Shown: positions 35,105 through 44,245 of the stretch, piece after piece | Numbering within the stretch: position 1 is the first letter of the stretch | Layout: each line of letters starts with the position of its first letter | DNA from: Streptomyces sp. NBC_01216 | GTDB taxonomy: Bacteria > Actinomycetota > Actinomycetes > Streptomycetales > Streptomycetaceae | DNA: 64,000 nt | Direction of reading: 5' to 3' | NCBI RefSeq assembly: GCF_035994945.1 | Contig: NZ_CP108677.1 | Coordinates: 1 to 64,000 of the forward strand | Notes under the pieces: model-generated | Database searches by the model: none | What the model was told of the DNA's origin: nothing | What the model saw: the letters and a program-made list of their open reading frames with translations, nothing else | Position numbers and translations under genes: made by a program

Positions 35105-35665
35105 TCAGGCCGCCTTGCCGCTGGCGACCAGCTCCAGCACGCGCCGGTTGGACGCGGCCTGTGCGGGGGTGATCGGTTCCTTCCAGCGGTTGTACGGCGC
35201 GGGCCGGGTGGGGATGGACTCCAGCTCGAGGCGGGCGAGGGCCAGTTCACGGACGGTCGGCGGCACGACGCGCGCCGCGCGTGCCCTCTCCCGCCGGAGC
35301 CGGTCCTGTTCAGCGACCACGCCGACCCAGTCGTCCCCGAGCCGCGCCACGAGCTGCTTGCGTAGCTGCTTACGGTCGCGGGCGGTGGTCGCCGCCCACA
35401 CCCCGGCCTTCGTCAGGTCGGCGTTGGCGAGCGCCCACTTCAGGCAGCCCTTGACGATCGGGCAGCCGGAGCAGGCGTGCTTTGCCTTGACGAGCGCCTT
35501 CTCCCGGGCGCGGGGGTCTTCGTCTGTGTTGTGGATGTCCTCGATGGCGAACAGGCCGGGTTCCGTGCGGCAGCGCAGGGCCTGGTCGGTGTGGGGGAAG
35601 GGGATCCGGTCGTCGGCCGCGATGAACGTCGGCGGCTGTGGGACGCCGGTGCGGTTGCCGCTCAT
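35105..35665 (-). CDS. WhiB-family iron-sulfur regulator
   Basis: A 186-residue protein; ATG 35665 follows GGAGGG and overlaps the upstream stop (ATGA). Four cysteines RC ... HACSGCPIVKGC form the Wbl 4Fe-4S site, followed by GVWAATTARDR, the G[VI]WGG-like turn in divergent form. An unusually long basic C-terminal extension (RRERARAARVV ...) may contact DNA. Wbl proteins bind sigma factor region 4 and are often found on actinomycete plasmids and phages. Confidence 0.82.
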   Translation of the reverse strand: MSGNRTGVPQPPTFIAADDRIPFPHTDQALRCRTEPGLFAIEDIHNTDEDPRAREKALVKAKHACSGCPIVKGCLKWALANADLTKAGVWAATTARDRKQLRKQLVARLGDDWVGVVAEQDRLRRERARAARVVPPTVRELALARLELESIPTRPAPYNRWKEPITPAQAASNRRVLELVASGKAA

Positions 35666-35904
35666 GAAGTGCCCTCCGGAGCGAGATGAGGGAGTTGGAG
35701 GAGGACCTGGTCCACGAGGTCCTGCGTGGGGCGCCACGGCCCGAGCTGGCCGTGCAGCCACGGGATGGGGAGGGCGAGCTCCTGGACGTCGGCGAGGACC
35801 AGGTGGTGAACGTCGGGCTGCGCCCAGCGGGAGCACGGGGCGGACTCCGGGGAATTGCATTTGATGCGTGAGGTTGGGCTGTCTGAGCTGGGGATCTGCG
35901 GCAT
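35662..35904 (-). CDS. Small hypothetical protein, first gene of operon
   Basis: An 80-residue protein. ATG 35904 follows AGGAGG, and the stop overlaps the whiB start, which supports its reality. Two cysteines (IKCNSPESAPCSRW) occur near the N terminus, then a hydrophobic/Leu-rich half (VHHLVLADVQELALPIPWLHGQLG). No family is recognised. Confidence 0.6.
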   Translation of the reverse strand: MPQIPSSDSPTSRIKCNSPESAPCSRWAQPDVHHLVLADVQELALPIPWLHGQLGPWRPTQDLVDQVLLQLPHLAPEGTS

Positions 35905-36007
35905 CACTGTGCCTCCTGAGGGTGGGCGAGGCAGGCTTTTGACCTGCGCTCTTGCCGTGGATCAGTCATCTGATGCATGATTCGCGCACCCCGAGAAAGA
36001 GGGCTGC
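35905..36007. promoter_or_regulatory. Divergent intergenic promoter region
   Basis: This 103-base gap separates the minus-strand nine-gene operon from the plus-strand recombinase module. It contains a small GCAGG/CCTGC inverted repeat. A TGATGCATGA word at 35971-35980 resembles TTGATGCGTGA at 35861-35871 inside the first operon gene. Both operons must start from here; no clear -35/-10 pair was identified. Confidence 0.45.
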
Positions 36008-37111
36008 GTGACGACGACGGACTTGAGTGAAGGCTCTGCCCGGCTGGTGCTGCTGAACGGCGTGACGCTTCTACATCCCGAAGACGCCGTTTTCGAGGCG
36101 ATGTTGGAAGGCTGGACGCGGCAGCAGCGTGGAGGCCGGCGTCTGCAGGCGAAGACGATCGGCGACCGTCTGCGCGTGGTGCGGCAGTTCAACGATTTCG
36201 CCGGGGCCTACCCGTGGAACTGGTCGGCCGCCGCGATGGACGAGTGGACGACTTACCTGATCGCGGAACTGCACCGCGCGGAGTCGACGATCCGCGGCTA
36301 CCAGACGGCCGTTCGCCTGTTCAGCGACTACATCACCTCGCCGCACTATCAGTGGCCCCAGGAATGCGAACGGCGCTTCGGCACGCACCCGGTGCAGATC
36401 TGCCACGAGTGGAACACCGCCGCACACCTCATCGACTACGAGGGGCAGGCGGGCCGACGGCCGATGACCCGGGAGGAGATCCAGCTTCTCCTCGACTACG
36501 CCGACGACCAGGTCGAGCGCGCCATCAGACTCGGCCGCAAAGGTGCCCTGGCCGCATACCGGGACGCCACCGTGTTCAAAGTCCTCTACGGCTGGGGGCT
36601 GCGGTGCACGGAGGCGTCGAAGCTGGATCTCAACGACTGGTACCGCAATCCGAGGGCCGCGGACCTGGGCCGGTTCGGAACGCTGCACGTCCGGTACGGC
36701 AAGCGGTCCAAGGGTTCCCCGCCTCGTCGTCGGACCGTTCTGAGCGTGATGCCCTGGGCCGTGGAAGCGGTCGACGACTACGTCACCAACATCCGCCCCC
36801 GCTATCGTGCCGTGGCCGGGGCCGCCTTGTGGCCCACCGAGCGCGGCGGCCGACTCCAGAGCCGCGAGATCGAGGAGCGCTTCGCGGAGTACCGCGAGGC
36901 GCTGGGCCTGGACTCCGATCTCGTGCCGCACTGTCTGCGGCACAGCCATGTCACCCACCAGATCGAGGACGGCGCCGACCCGGCGTTCGTCCAGCGGCAG
37001 GTCGGCCACCGCTACGCCTCGACGACCGCGCTCTACACCGGAGTGAGCGGGGACTTCATGAACACGATGATGCGCAAGGTCTTGGACAAGGCCCTGCACC
37101 AGGGACAGTAG
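36008..37111 (+). CDS. Tyrosine recombinase/integrase
   Basis: A 367-residue site-specific recombinase. An N-terminal SAM-like core-binding domain (residues 25-120) precedes the catalytic domain: Arg I in YGWGLRCTEAS, a Lys-bearing hairpin VRYGKRSKGSPPRRR, HCLRHSHVTH (His-x-x-Arg), VGHRYASTTALYTG (His and nucleophilic Tyr). All catalytic residues are present. First gene of a three-gene module with spacers of 9 and 3 bases; it probably mobilises this module. Confidence 0.88.
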   Translation: MTTTDLSEGSARLVLLNGVTLLHPEDAVFEAMLEGWTRQQRGGRRLQAKTIGDRLRVVRQFNDFAGAYPWNWSAAAMDEWTTYLIAELHRAESTIRGYQTAVRLFSDYITSPHYQWPQECERRFGTHPVQICHEWNTAAHLIDYEGQAGRRPMTREEIQLLLDYADDQVERAIRLGRKGALAAYRDATVFKVLYGWGLRCTEASKLDLNDWYRNPRAADLGRFGTLHVRYGKRSKGSPPRRRTVLSVMPWAVEAVDDYVTNIRPRYRAVAGAALWPTERGGRLQSREIEERFAEYREALGLDSDLVPHCLRHSHVTHQIEDGADPAFVQRQVGHRYASTTALYTGVSGDFMNTMMRKVLDKALHQGQ

Positions 37112-37120
37112 GGAGACGAC

Positions 37121-37471
37121 GTGACGACGAAACTGGACTACCGGTGGCATCTGCGGGAGGTCATGGCCACCCGCGGCATGTTCTCCACCACCGATCTGCG
37201 GCCCCTGCTGGCTGAGCGCGGCATTGACCTGTCGGCCAGCCAGGTCTACCGGCTGGTCGTCGAGCGTCCGGAACGGCTCAGCCTGACCACGCTGATGGCG
37301 CTCCTCGACATCCTCCAGTGCCGCATGGAGGACCTGATCGAACCAGTGGCCGCACGGGCGGCGGGCAGGAAGACGGCAGCAGCAGGAGGCGACGGCACGG
37401 CTGCCGGCCCTGCAGCCGGTGTCGGCGATTACCGGCCCAAGCGGGCCCGTATCACACCCGCGGGGGAGTAG
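37121..37471 (+). CDS. Small Cro/C1-type HTH protein
   Basis: A 116-residue protein; GTG 37121 lies 9 bases after the recombinase. Residues 10-70 form an XRE-like helix-turn-helix (TTDLRPLLAERGIDLSASQVYRLVVERPERLSLTTLMALLDIL). The C-terminal half is an Ala/Gly-rich basic tail. It is probably a regulator or recombination accessory of the module, analogous in position and size to small accessory proteins of Tn554-like elements. Confidence 0.75.
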   Translation: MTTKLDYRWHLREVMATRGMFSTTDLRPLLAERGIDLSASQVYRLVVERPERLSLTTLMALLDILQCRMEDLIEPVAARAAGRKTAAAGGDGTAAGPAAGVGDYRPKRARITPAGE

Positions 37472-37474
37472 CGC

Positions 37475-39988
37475 GTGGACGCCTCCGCCCTTCCCCGCTA
37501 CGCAATCGACCCCGAAGGCGTGATCGCCGAGGCGGTCGCCGTCGTCGAACCGGCTATGCCTCCCGAGCTGATCCGGTCCGTGGTGAAGGGCACCTTTCCC
37601 CGCGGCACTCAGCGGCGGAAGCTCGCCGAGCTCCTCCAGCGGGACCTGACGTGGCTGACGCAGGGGCGGTCGGAGTCGCCCACCATCGTCGAACGGCTCA
37701 TCCGGGCACTGCGCGAACAGGGTGCCGTTCACGTTCAGCAGCCACGCTGCGGGAGCTGCGGCCAAGCGCGACGCCTTGTCGGCGTCCTTCCCGACAGCAC
37801 GTCCCGCATCTGCAACACCTGTGAGGGGCGACGCCGGCACAAGGCGAATCCCTGCGCCGTCTGCGGCCGCCACGAGTTCATGACCCGGGACCGCGACGGG
37901 CAGCCCCGATGCCGTGCTCACCCTCCAGAGGACGGCGCCGACCCGATGGAAGGGCTGTGCCGGATCATCCAGCAGACCTGCCCGAATCTGCCCGTTGAGA
38001 CGGTTGCCGAGGCCGTTCGAGCGGTTGCGCCGGTCATGGCCCGGCAGCGCAAGCTGCTGTGGGCTCTGGAGGAGCGGCCCGGCCTGCTGACCGGCCAAGG
38101 CGTCCACGGTTCGGTCAAAGTCCTGCACCTCATCGCGGCGCTCCAGGAGCGAGGAGCGGTGAACGTCGTGGCCCCGCCATGCCCCTACTGCGGCCGGGAC
38201 GTGCCGCTGCCGCGTACACGTGACGGGCTCCGCTGCTGCACCGAGTGCCGCTCCGCCGCACGCGCCGAGGCATGCGCCCGGTGCGGACGCGACCGGCCGG
38301 TGATGGGTCGGACCCATGACGGCCTGCCCTTGTGCCACGCCTGCCGGCACCACAACCCAGTCGTCCACCAGGTCTGCGGTCAGTGCGGCGAGCGCCGCTA
38401 CATCCGGGCTCGCAAAGACGGCCGCCCGCTGTGCCAGCGCTGCCACCAGTACCCCACCGCGACCTGCAGCGAGTGTGGGGAACAGCGCCCGTGCCTGCAC
38501 ATCTCCACCGACGCCCCCATCTGCGTTCCGTGCACACGGAAGCGGCGCCCCCGTGCCATCTGCGTCGGCTGCCAGCGCGACAACCAGGTCAGCTACCGCA
38601 CGGTCGACGGAGAGCCGCTGTGCTCCTCCTGCGGCGCCACACCACGCCCCTGCGCCCAGTGCGGCCGGACGCTGCGCATCCACGGCATCACGCCGAACGG
38701 CGACGAACTGTGCCCCACCTGCTGGCGCCACCACCCGGCCCGCAAGCGGCCGTGCAGAGAGTGCGGCACAGCCACCCACCTGCACCATTACGGCCTCTGC
38801 CCCGACTGCGCTGCCCGCGCACGGCTTCGAGACATCCTCAGCGCCGGAGGACGCATGCGCCCCGGCATCGAACCGGTCTTCAACGCCCTGCTGAGGCAGC
38901 CCGGCACCAACGTCCTGTACTGGCTAAACCGCCGCCCCGCCCGGCTCAGCGTGCTGCGCACGCTGGCAGCCGGAAGCGGGCCGATCACCCATGACACCTT
39001 GGACGGCCTGCGGCCAGACAAGGTGGTCGACAACCTCCGCATGCACCTGGTGGCCGGCGGCGCCCTGCCCGCGCGAGATGAGCAACTCGCCACGCTCGAA
39101 CGCTGGCTCGCGGCACGGACCACGCAGGTCCGTGACCCGCAGAGCCGCAAAGTACTCCAGGCGTACATCACCTGGCACCTGCTGCGCCGCCTTCGTCGCT
39201 TCTCTCGACGCCGCCCGGTCAGCCAAGCCCAAGCGCATGGCATCCGCGCCTACGTCACCCAAGTCGTCCGGCTCCTCGCCTGGCTCCACACCCAGAACAT
39301 CGCCCTCAGCGCATGCACCCAGGATTTTCTGGACACGTGGCTGGACGACTACCCCGCCCGCGGCCCGCGGGTACACGGCTTCCTCGCCTGGACCAACCGC
39401 AACGGCCACACCCGCCAACTGGCCGTCGAACTCCCCACCCCCGCCTTCACCGGCCAACTCATCGCTCAGGACACCCGTTGGCAACTGGTCAACCGCCTCC
39501 TCCACGACGACGGGATCCCGGTGCCCGACAAGGCGGCGGGGCTCCTCGCCCTCCTCTTCGCCCAGAACCTGTCCCGGATCGTCGCCCTCACCACCGAACA
39601 CGTGGAGGTCACCCCAAGCGCGGTACTGCTCCGACTCGGGCAGGTCCCAGCCCAAATGCCCCCACCCCTGGACGACCACATCCGAACGCTCCACGCCCAG
39701 GCGATGACCACGGACTCCGCGGGCGAGCGCTGGCTGCTCCCAGGCCGATTCCCGGCCCAGCACCTCAGCCGCAGCCAGCTCGTCCGTCGCCTCCATCCGC
39801 TCGGCGTCCGGCCACGCATGGCCCGCAACACTGCCCTCGTCGAGCTGGCTTCCGAACTGCCCGCCGTCATGGTCAGCCGACTGCTCGGCATCCACCACAA
39901 CACCGCCGACTCCTGGAAGCGCATCGGCGGGCAGGACAACGCCTACGCCGCCGATGTCGCCAGCCGCCACCAACCCACGGCTCCCTGA
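37475..39988 (+). CDS. Large zinc-knuckle protein with degenerate recombinase-like C terminus
   Basis: An 837-residue protein 3 bases downstream of the HTH gene. From about residue 90 to 450 I count 17 CxxC pairs, forming tandem zinc ribbons of the pattern C..C..(R/D)....DG..LC..C. The C-terminal roughly 300 residues look like a tyrosine-recombinase core (LRRFSRRRPVSQAQAHGIRAYVTQVVRLLAWLHTQN, ALLFAQNLSRIVALTTEHV, then RLLGIHHNTADSWKRIGG), but lack the standard Arg/His/Tyr set. It probably binds element ends as a partner of the upstream recombinase. A fragment of a homologue is at 55628-56098. Confidence 0.7.
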   Translation: MDASALPRYAIDPEGVIAEAVAVVEPAMPPELIRSVVKGTFPRGTQRRKLAELLQRDLTWLTQGRSESPTIVERLIRALREQGAVHVQQPRCGSCGQARRLVGVLPDSTSRICNTCEGRRRHKANPCAVCGRHEFMTRDRDGQPRCRAHPPEDGADPMEGLCRIIQQTCPNLPVETVAEAVRAVAPVMARQRKLLWALEERPGLLTGQGVHGSVKVLHLIAALQERGAVNVVAPPCPYCGRDVPLPRTRDGLRCCTECRSAARAEACARCGRDRPVMGRTHDGLPLCHACRHHNPVVHQVCGQCGERRYIRARKDGRPLCQRCHQYPTATCSECGEQRPCLHISTDAPICVPCTRKRRPRAICVGCQRDNQVSYRTVDGEPLCSSCGATPRPCAQCGRTLRIHGITPNGDELCPTCWRHHPARKRPCRECGTATHLHHYGLCPDCAARARLRDILSAGGRMRPGIEPVFNALLRQPGTNVLYWLNRRPARLSVLRTLAAGSGPITHDTLDGLRPDKVVDNLRMHLVAGGALPARDEQLATLERWLAARTTQVRDPQSRKVLQAYITWHLLRRLRRFSRRRPVSQAQAHGIRAYVTQVVRLLAWLHTQNIALSACTQDFLDTWLDDYPARGPRVHGFLAWTNRNGHTRQLAVELPTPAFTGQLIAQDTRWQLVNRLLHDDGIPVPDKAAGLLALLFAQNLSRIVALTTEHVEVTPSAVLLRLGQVPAQMPPPLDDHIRTLHAQAMTTDSAGERWLLPGRFPAQHLSRSQLVRRLHPLGVRPRMARNTALVELASELPAVMVSRLLGIHHNTADSWKRIGGQDNAYAADVASRHQPTAP

Positions 39989-40589
39989 ACCTCGGATTCG
40001 CTGCACCCTCGGAAGGTGCTGACACTCGCTGCTGACATCGAGGTACTGGCGCAGTTCGGCCGTGTCCTCGCGGGCCTGCTGTGCCGCTCAGGGAGGGCCG
40101 CTGCGCAAATGCCGCCCCGAACCGCGGGTGCTCGCTCGTCGTAGCAAGCACGGAACAGAGTCGCCTACGGCAACTCCCGGGGGACGGCCGAAGCCGGTTG
40201 TGATCACTGGATCTGATGAGACCAATCAAAGTGCGTCGCCAACGCTCTGGCGTAATCACCCTGCGTGACAACGTTGCGCTTTCACGGATCCGGCTTCCAT
40301 GCGGTCTCGACAGCATCCCCATTTCCGGCAGGGAGGGGCCGGGGCGGCACGAAGGAGGCCGCACCTGCGATCAGCCCGGGATGGGCCGCCCCGCCTCCGA
40401 GGGGTCGCCGACGGAGGTGGGTGCGGATGGCAACTGCGCTGTGTACATAGAATTTCGCTTTGGGTAATGTTCGACCCGGTACCGGGATCGGATCGCGCTG
40501 TCAGGGCCGTTCGCGGATCGCCAGGCCGGGCTGACGTGGCGCGGTCTGCCGACCGCCGGGCCGGGCGTACCGGTGCCAGGGGGTTTGTC
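39989..40589. other. Intergenic region with duplicated upstream sequence
   Basis: No gene was recognised. Bases about 40192-40331 resemble 44137-44276, including GGTGATCACTGGATC-type and GTTGCGCTTTCACGGAT words and the beginning of a coding start (ATGCGGTCTCGACAGCATCC versus ATGAGGTTTCGGCAGCACCC at 44246). The 40299 ATG is thus a scrap of a paralogue of the 44246 gene. Confidence 0.6.
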
Positions 40590-42269
40590 TTGTTGCGTTC
40601 TCTTCCCGGCAGAGGGGCCACCCGCCGCTTCCTGCGCCGGACCGGGTTGGTGTTGTGTGCCGGTCTGCTGACCGCGACCGGGCTCGGTACGGCTACGACG
40701 GCCACGGCCGCTTCTGCGGAGACCGGCTCGGCCCGGCCTCTGTACGCACCTGGAAACAAGGCGGTTCAGGTGGTGGACCCGTCCACCGGTGCGAGCACCG
40801 CGACGCTCCCGCTCGGCGTTCGTACCTGGGATCTGGCGGTGAGTCCCGACGGCTCCACCGTGTATGCCACGCACCGGCTCGAGGGCACGGTCTCGGTGGT
40901 CTCCACCGAGACGGGCACGGTCACCGACACCATCGTCGGCATCTACCTCCCGTGGGCGGTAGCGGTGTCCCCGGACGGAGCGCAGATCTACGTCGCTCAC
41001 CTCGCCCCGTCGGGGTCCTCCTATGCGATCGCGGTGATCTCTGCCGCGACCAATACCGTCATCGCGGACATCAGCGTGAGCGGGGCGGACGCCATCGCCT
41101 TCACCCCTGACGGCAAACGAGCCTACGTGGCCGGCTACGGCACCAACTCGGTCACCGCCATCGACACCGCAACCCAGGTTGTGACCACGGTCATCGGGCT
41201 GCCCAACAGCGGACCTGGCAACCTCGCGGTCACCCCCGACGGCACAGCCGTGTACGTGACCGCGTACAACAGCAACACCGTTCAAGTCATCTCGACGGCC
41301 ACCAACACGGTCACCGCCACGATCAACACCGGCTCCCGCCCGCAGGGCATGTCCATCTCCCCGGACGGCGCGAAGGCATACACGGCCCTGCCCACAGAAG
41401 ACGCCCTCGTGGTGATCGACACCGCCACCAACACCGTCAGCACCACCATCCCCGTCGGCGACAACCCGGTGGAGGTCCTGGCCGACCCGTCGGGCATCGC
41501 CGTATACGTCTCCAACTTCTACCCCCCGTCCGTCTCGGTGATCGACCCGGCGACCAACACCGTCACCGGCACCGGCACCCTCAGCGCCGCGACCTACAAC
41601 CTGGACACCGCCCAGGCGCCACCGGCCGTGACCGCCATCAGCCCCGCCACCGGAACCCCCGCCGGCGGAAGCATCATCACCATCACCGGCACCCACCTGT
41701 CCGGCACCAGCGCGATCTCCTTCGGCACCACCCCCGCCACCGATGTCACCGTCGTCGACGACTTCACCGTGACCGCGACCGTCCCCGCGCACACTGCGGG
41801 CACCGTTGACGTCACCGTCACCACCCCGGGCGGCACCAGCGCCCCCTCACCCGGCGGCCAGTACACCTACCTGGCCCCGCCCGCCGACATCGACGTCGAC
41901 CTGACCGCGCAGCCGCACCTGGGCATCCTGGTCCCCTACCTCACCTACACCCTCACCGCCCGCAACACCGGCCCCGGAACGGTCACCTCAGCAACCCTCA
42001 CCACCACCCTGCCGCCCGGCGCAACCGCCACCCACCTGTCCCCGGGCTGCACCGCCACCGCCACCACCGTCACCTGCACCTACGACACGATCGCCAACGG
42101 CGCCGCCCCCAGCAAGACCTTCCGCATCCCGCTGCATCTGCTCTCCCTGGGCCACATTCAGGCCACCACCACCCGCACCACCTCCGCACCCACCGACCCC
42201 AACACCGCCAACGACACCGCAAGCGCGAACTGCACCGTCATCTCCATCATCCTGGCCACCTGCTCCTAG
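40590..42269 (+). CDS. Secreted YVTN beta-propeller protein with IPT and DUF11-like domains
   Basis: About 559 residues from TTG 40590, chosen for AGGGGG upstream and because it directly precedes a Tat-like signal peptide (TRRFLRRTGLVLCAGLLTATGLG); ATG 40467 is an alternative. Seven-bladed YVTN repeats (VSPDGSTVYATH, VTPDGTAVYVTAYNSNTVQVIST, SISPDGAKAYTALP) span roughly the first 300 residues. An IPT/TIG immunoglobulin-like domain (ISPATGTPAGGSIITITGTHLSGTSAISFG) and a DUF11-type cell-surface repeat (LTARNTGPGTVTSATLTTTLPPG) follow. Probably an extracellular binding protein. An IS1380 copy inserted at its stop codon. Confidence 0.78.
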   Translation: MLRSLPGRGATRRFLRRTGLVLCAGLLTATGLGTATTATAASAETGSARPLYAPGNKAVQVVDPSTGASTATLPLGVRTWDLAVSPDGSTVYATHRLEGTVSVVSTETGTVTDTIVGIYLPWAVAVSPDGAQIYVAHLAPSGSSYAIAVISAATNTVIADISVSGADAIAFTPDGKRAYVAGYGTNSVTAIDTATQVVTTVIGLPNSGPGNLAVTPDGTAVYVTAYNSNTVQVISTATNTVTATINTGSRPQGMSISPDGAKAYTALPTEDALVVIDTATNTVSTTIPVGDNPVEVLADPSGIAVYVSNFYPPSVSVIDPATNTVTGTGTLSAATYNLDTAQAPPAVTAISPATGTPAGGSIITITGTHLSGTSAISFGTTPATDVTVVDDFTVTATVPAHTAGTVDVTVTTPGGTSAPSPGGQYTYLAPPADIDVDLTAQPHLGILVPYLTYTLTARNTGPGTVTSATLTTTLPPGATATHLSPGCTATATTVTCTYDTIANGAAPSKTFRIPLHLLSLGHIQATTTRTTSAPTDPNTANDTASANCTVISIILATCS

Positions 42270-43947
42270 CCTCGCTCTTTCAGTTGGGGTGACGAGGGGC
42301 TGCTGATCGTCAACTTGCCGATGGTGGGGGTGCCTTCGCGGTGCGTGCAGGCTGAAGTGCCGGCGCGTTGGCCGGAGTCTCCGAGATCTTTCAGGTTGCG
42401 GGCAAGCAGGGACGTGCGGGTCAGCTGGCTGGTCGGGGCAGGGCTTGGAGCCTGTGGAAGGCCGCGGCGAGTTCGTGTCGCCAAGGCCAGGTCGCGGAGA
42501 TCCGCAGGTGGAGGCGGCGTCCGCCGCGGGTGAGGCGGGCGGCGACGTGCAGGAGCCGGTAGCGGAGCTTCTTCGGCTCGGCGGTGGCGAGGTCGCCGTT
42601 GAGCAGGAGGAGCCGCGTCCAGGCGATCAGGTCACCGGCGGCCAGGGACAGCTCGAGCCAGGCGGCGTTGACGGCGAACTGGCGGGAGGGGAAGCGGCCG
42701 AGGCCGGTGTTCTTGCCGCAGCGGATGCGGTCTTCCACCGTGGCATGTCCGCGGTGGCGAACTTCCAGGAACTGGGCGGAACCACCCCCGGCAACGGGGG
42801 TGTCGGTGAGGAAAACCTGGTGGCGCAGGTCCTCGACGGTGTCGAACAGGGACAGCTGGGCGCCGGGGTGCGGACGTTCGCGGCGGACGATGATCCGGGT
42901 TCCGGCCGGGTAGCTGGCAAGGTCGGCCATGCTGGTCAGCTCGGCGACTTCGGCGCCGTAGCGCAGGCTGCCGTCCTGGTTGAGGGCCGGGTGCCACAGT
43001 CGGTCGGGAAGGGTGCGGATCGCGCGGTGGACCGGTTCGGTGACCGGGTTGCCGACCGAGAAGGACGTACGGATGCCGCGCTCGTGCAGGTCACGGATGT
43101 GGGCGAGGAATGCTTTCGCGGATCCGGCGCTGTCGGCGCGGATCAGCAGGTCGGTGCCGTATCGGTGGGCGTCGGGGATTTGGGCGAGTGCGTCGTCGAG
43201 CACGCTGATGTGGTCGCTCGCGGTGTTCGCGCCGGCGTTGCCTGGACGCAGCCTGCCTGCCAGGGCGCCGCCGGTGTTGGCCAGGAAGCACAGCAGCGGG
43301 TGGTAGCCGAACCCGCTTTTGTAGGTCGGTGCGGCATCCTGCTTCTCGGAATGGCAGGTCACCAGCGTGGCGTCAATGTCGAGTACGAGGCCGGGTATCT
43401 CGCGTCCGGCAGCCTTCACCACGGGGACGTCCTCGCCCTGGTCGGCGGCCTGCAGCCAGGCCACTTCACGGGCCTGGGCCCGGGCGGACCGCAGAGAAGC
43501 GAGCACCGTGTCGTCGATGTGGGCGAGCAGCCGCCAGGCGGTGGGTGTGGAGGCCACCGGGCCGAACACTTCGCTCTGGTCCCGCAGTACGGCCAGGTCC
43601 GTGATGGTCTCGCCGCCGTCAGCGATCATCACCGCAAGGTCCACGGCGATCCGGCCGGGATCGTGGCCGGTCCCGCGCGGCCGCAGCTGACCCAGCGCGG
43701 CAGAATACGCGGCTGTCAGGCCCGTGGCCTCGGCGAGATCTGCCAGAAGACGTGCTCCGGCATGTCCGACCGCCCCCGAGCCGTCGGTGGAGACATGAAT
43801 CCGGGGACGTGAACGGATAGCCTGCACGCAGAAGTGCCTTCCAGGTGGGATGACAGAGACCCTCGACAAGTCTCATCGTCCCTGCTCAGAGGGCACTTTC
43901 GCGTTTACGGCACGGTGACCGCCCTCACCTCAACTGAAACGCCGAGG
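42270..43947. mobile_element. IS1380-family insertion sequence, complete
   Basis: Terminal inverted repeats begin CCTCG.. at 42270 and end ..CGAGG at 43947, with TTTCAGTTG..GGTGA conserved inside both ends. The 4-base target duplication CTAG flanks them (42266-42269 and 43948-43951), as expected for IS1380. Length is 1678 bp, containing one intact transposase. Confidence 0.85.
42421..43827 (-). CDS. IS1380-family transposase
   Basis: A 468-residue DDE transposase. GTG 43827 (VQAIRSRPRIHVSTDG) follows GGAAGG. Conserved blocks: ARLLADLAEATGLTAAYS, LDIDATLVTCHSEKQDAAPTYK (catalytic Asp), LIRADSAGSAKAFLAHI (second Asp) and the C-terminal NAAWLELSLAAGDLIAWTRLLLL. No frameshift or stop, so it is probably active. 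It lies inside the element at 42270-43947. Confidence 0.88.
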   Translation of the reverse strand: MQAIRSRPRIHVSTDGSGAVGHAGARLLADLAEATGLTAAYSAALGQLRPRGTGHDPGRIAVDLAVMIADGGETITDLAVLRDQSEVFGPVASTPTAWRLLAHIDDTVLASLRSARAQAREVAWLQAADQGEDVPVVKAAGREIPGLVLDIDATLVTCHSEKQDAAPTYKSGFGYHPLLCFLANTGGALAGRLRPGNAGANTASDHISVLDDALAQIPDAHRYGTDLLIRADSAGSAKAFLAHIRDLHERGIRTSFSVGNPVTEPVHRAIRTLPDRLWHPALNQDGSLRYGAEVAELTSMADLASYPAGTRIIVRRERPHPGAQLSLFDTVEDLRHQVFLTDTPVAGGGSAQFLEVRHRGHATVEDRIRCGKNTGLGRFPSRQFAVNAAWLELSLAAGDLIAWTRLLLLNGDLATAEPKKLRYRLLHVAARLTRGGRRLHLRISATWPWRHELAAAFHRLQALPRPAS

Positions 43948-44245
43948 CTAGGCAAGGCCACCAGACCGCCGGAAGTTCGGGTACCTCGCCGTGGCCTGCA
44001 CCGAGGCCCTGGAGTGCAGAGGGCCGTCACGGCAGCCGACTTGTGTCAACGTGACGTCGCGTTCTTGGCCGCCCACGGTATCCAGATCGTACGAGAGCGG
44101 AGCCGCTTACGGCATTCTGCGGGGGTGTGGGGTCGAGGCCGGTGGTGATCACTGGATCGGATGAGGCGCACTGGCGCCCGGTCACGCAGGGCTCTAGCGT
44201 GATCGCGCTGCGCGACGTCGTTGCGCTTTCACGGATTGAGGTTCC

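Noticed and set aside
35859..35981. TGATGC(A/G)TGA repeats as attachment sites of the recombinase
   Set aside because: Only two imperfect copies on one side of the module; no matching copy was seen after 39988.
36071..38788. 905-codon minus-strand frame over the recombinase module
   Set aside because: Shadow frame; overlaps three well-supported genes.
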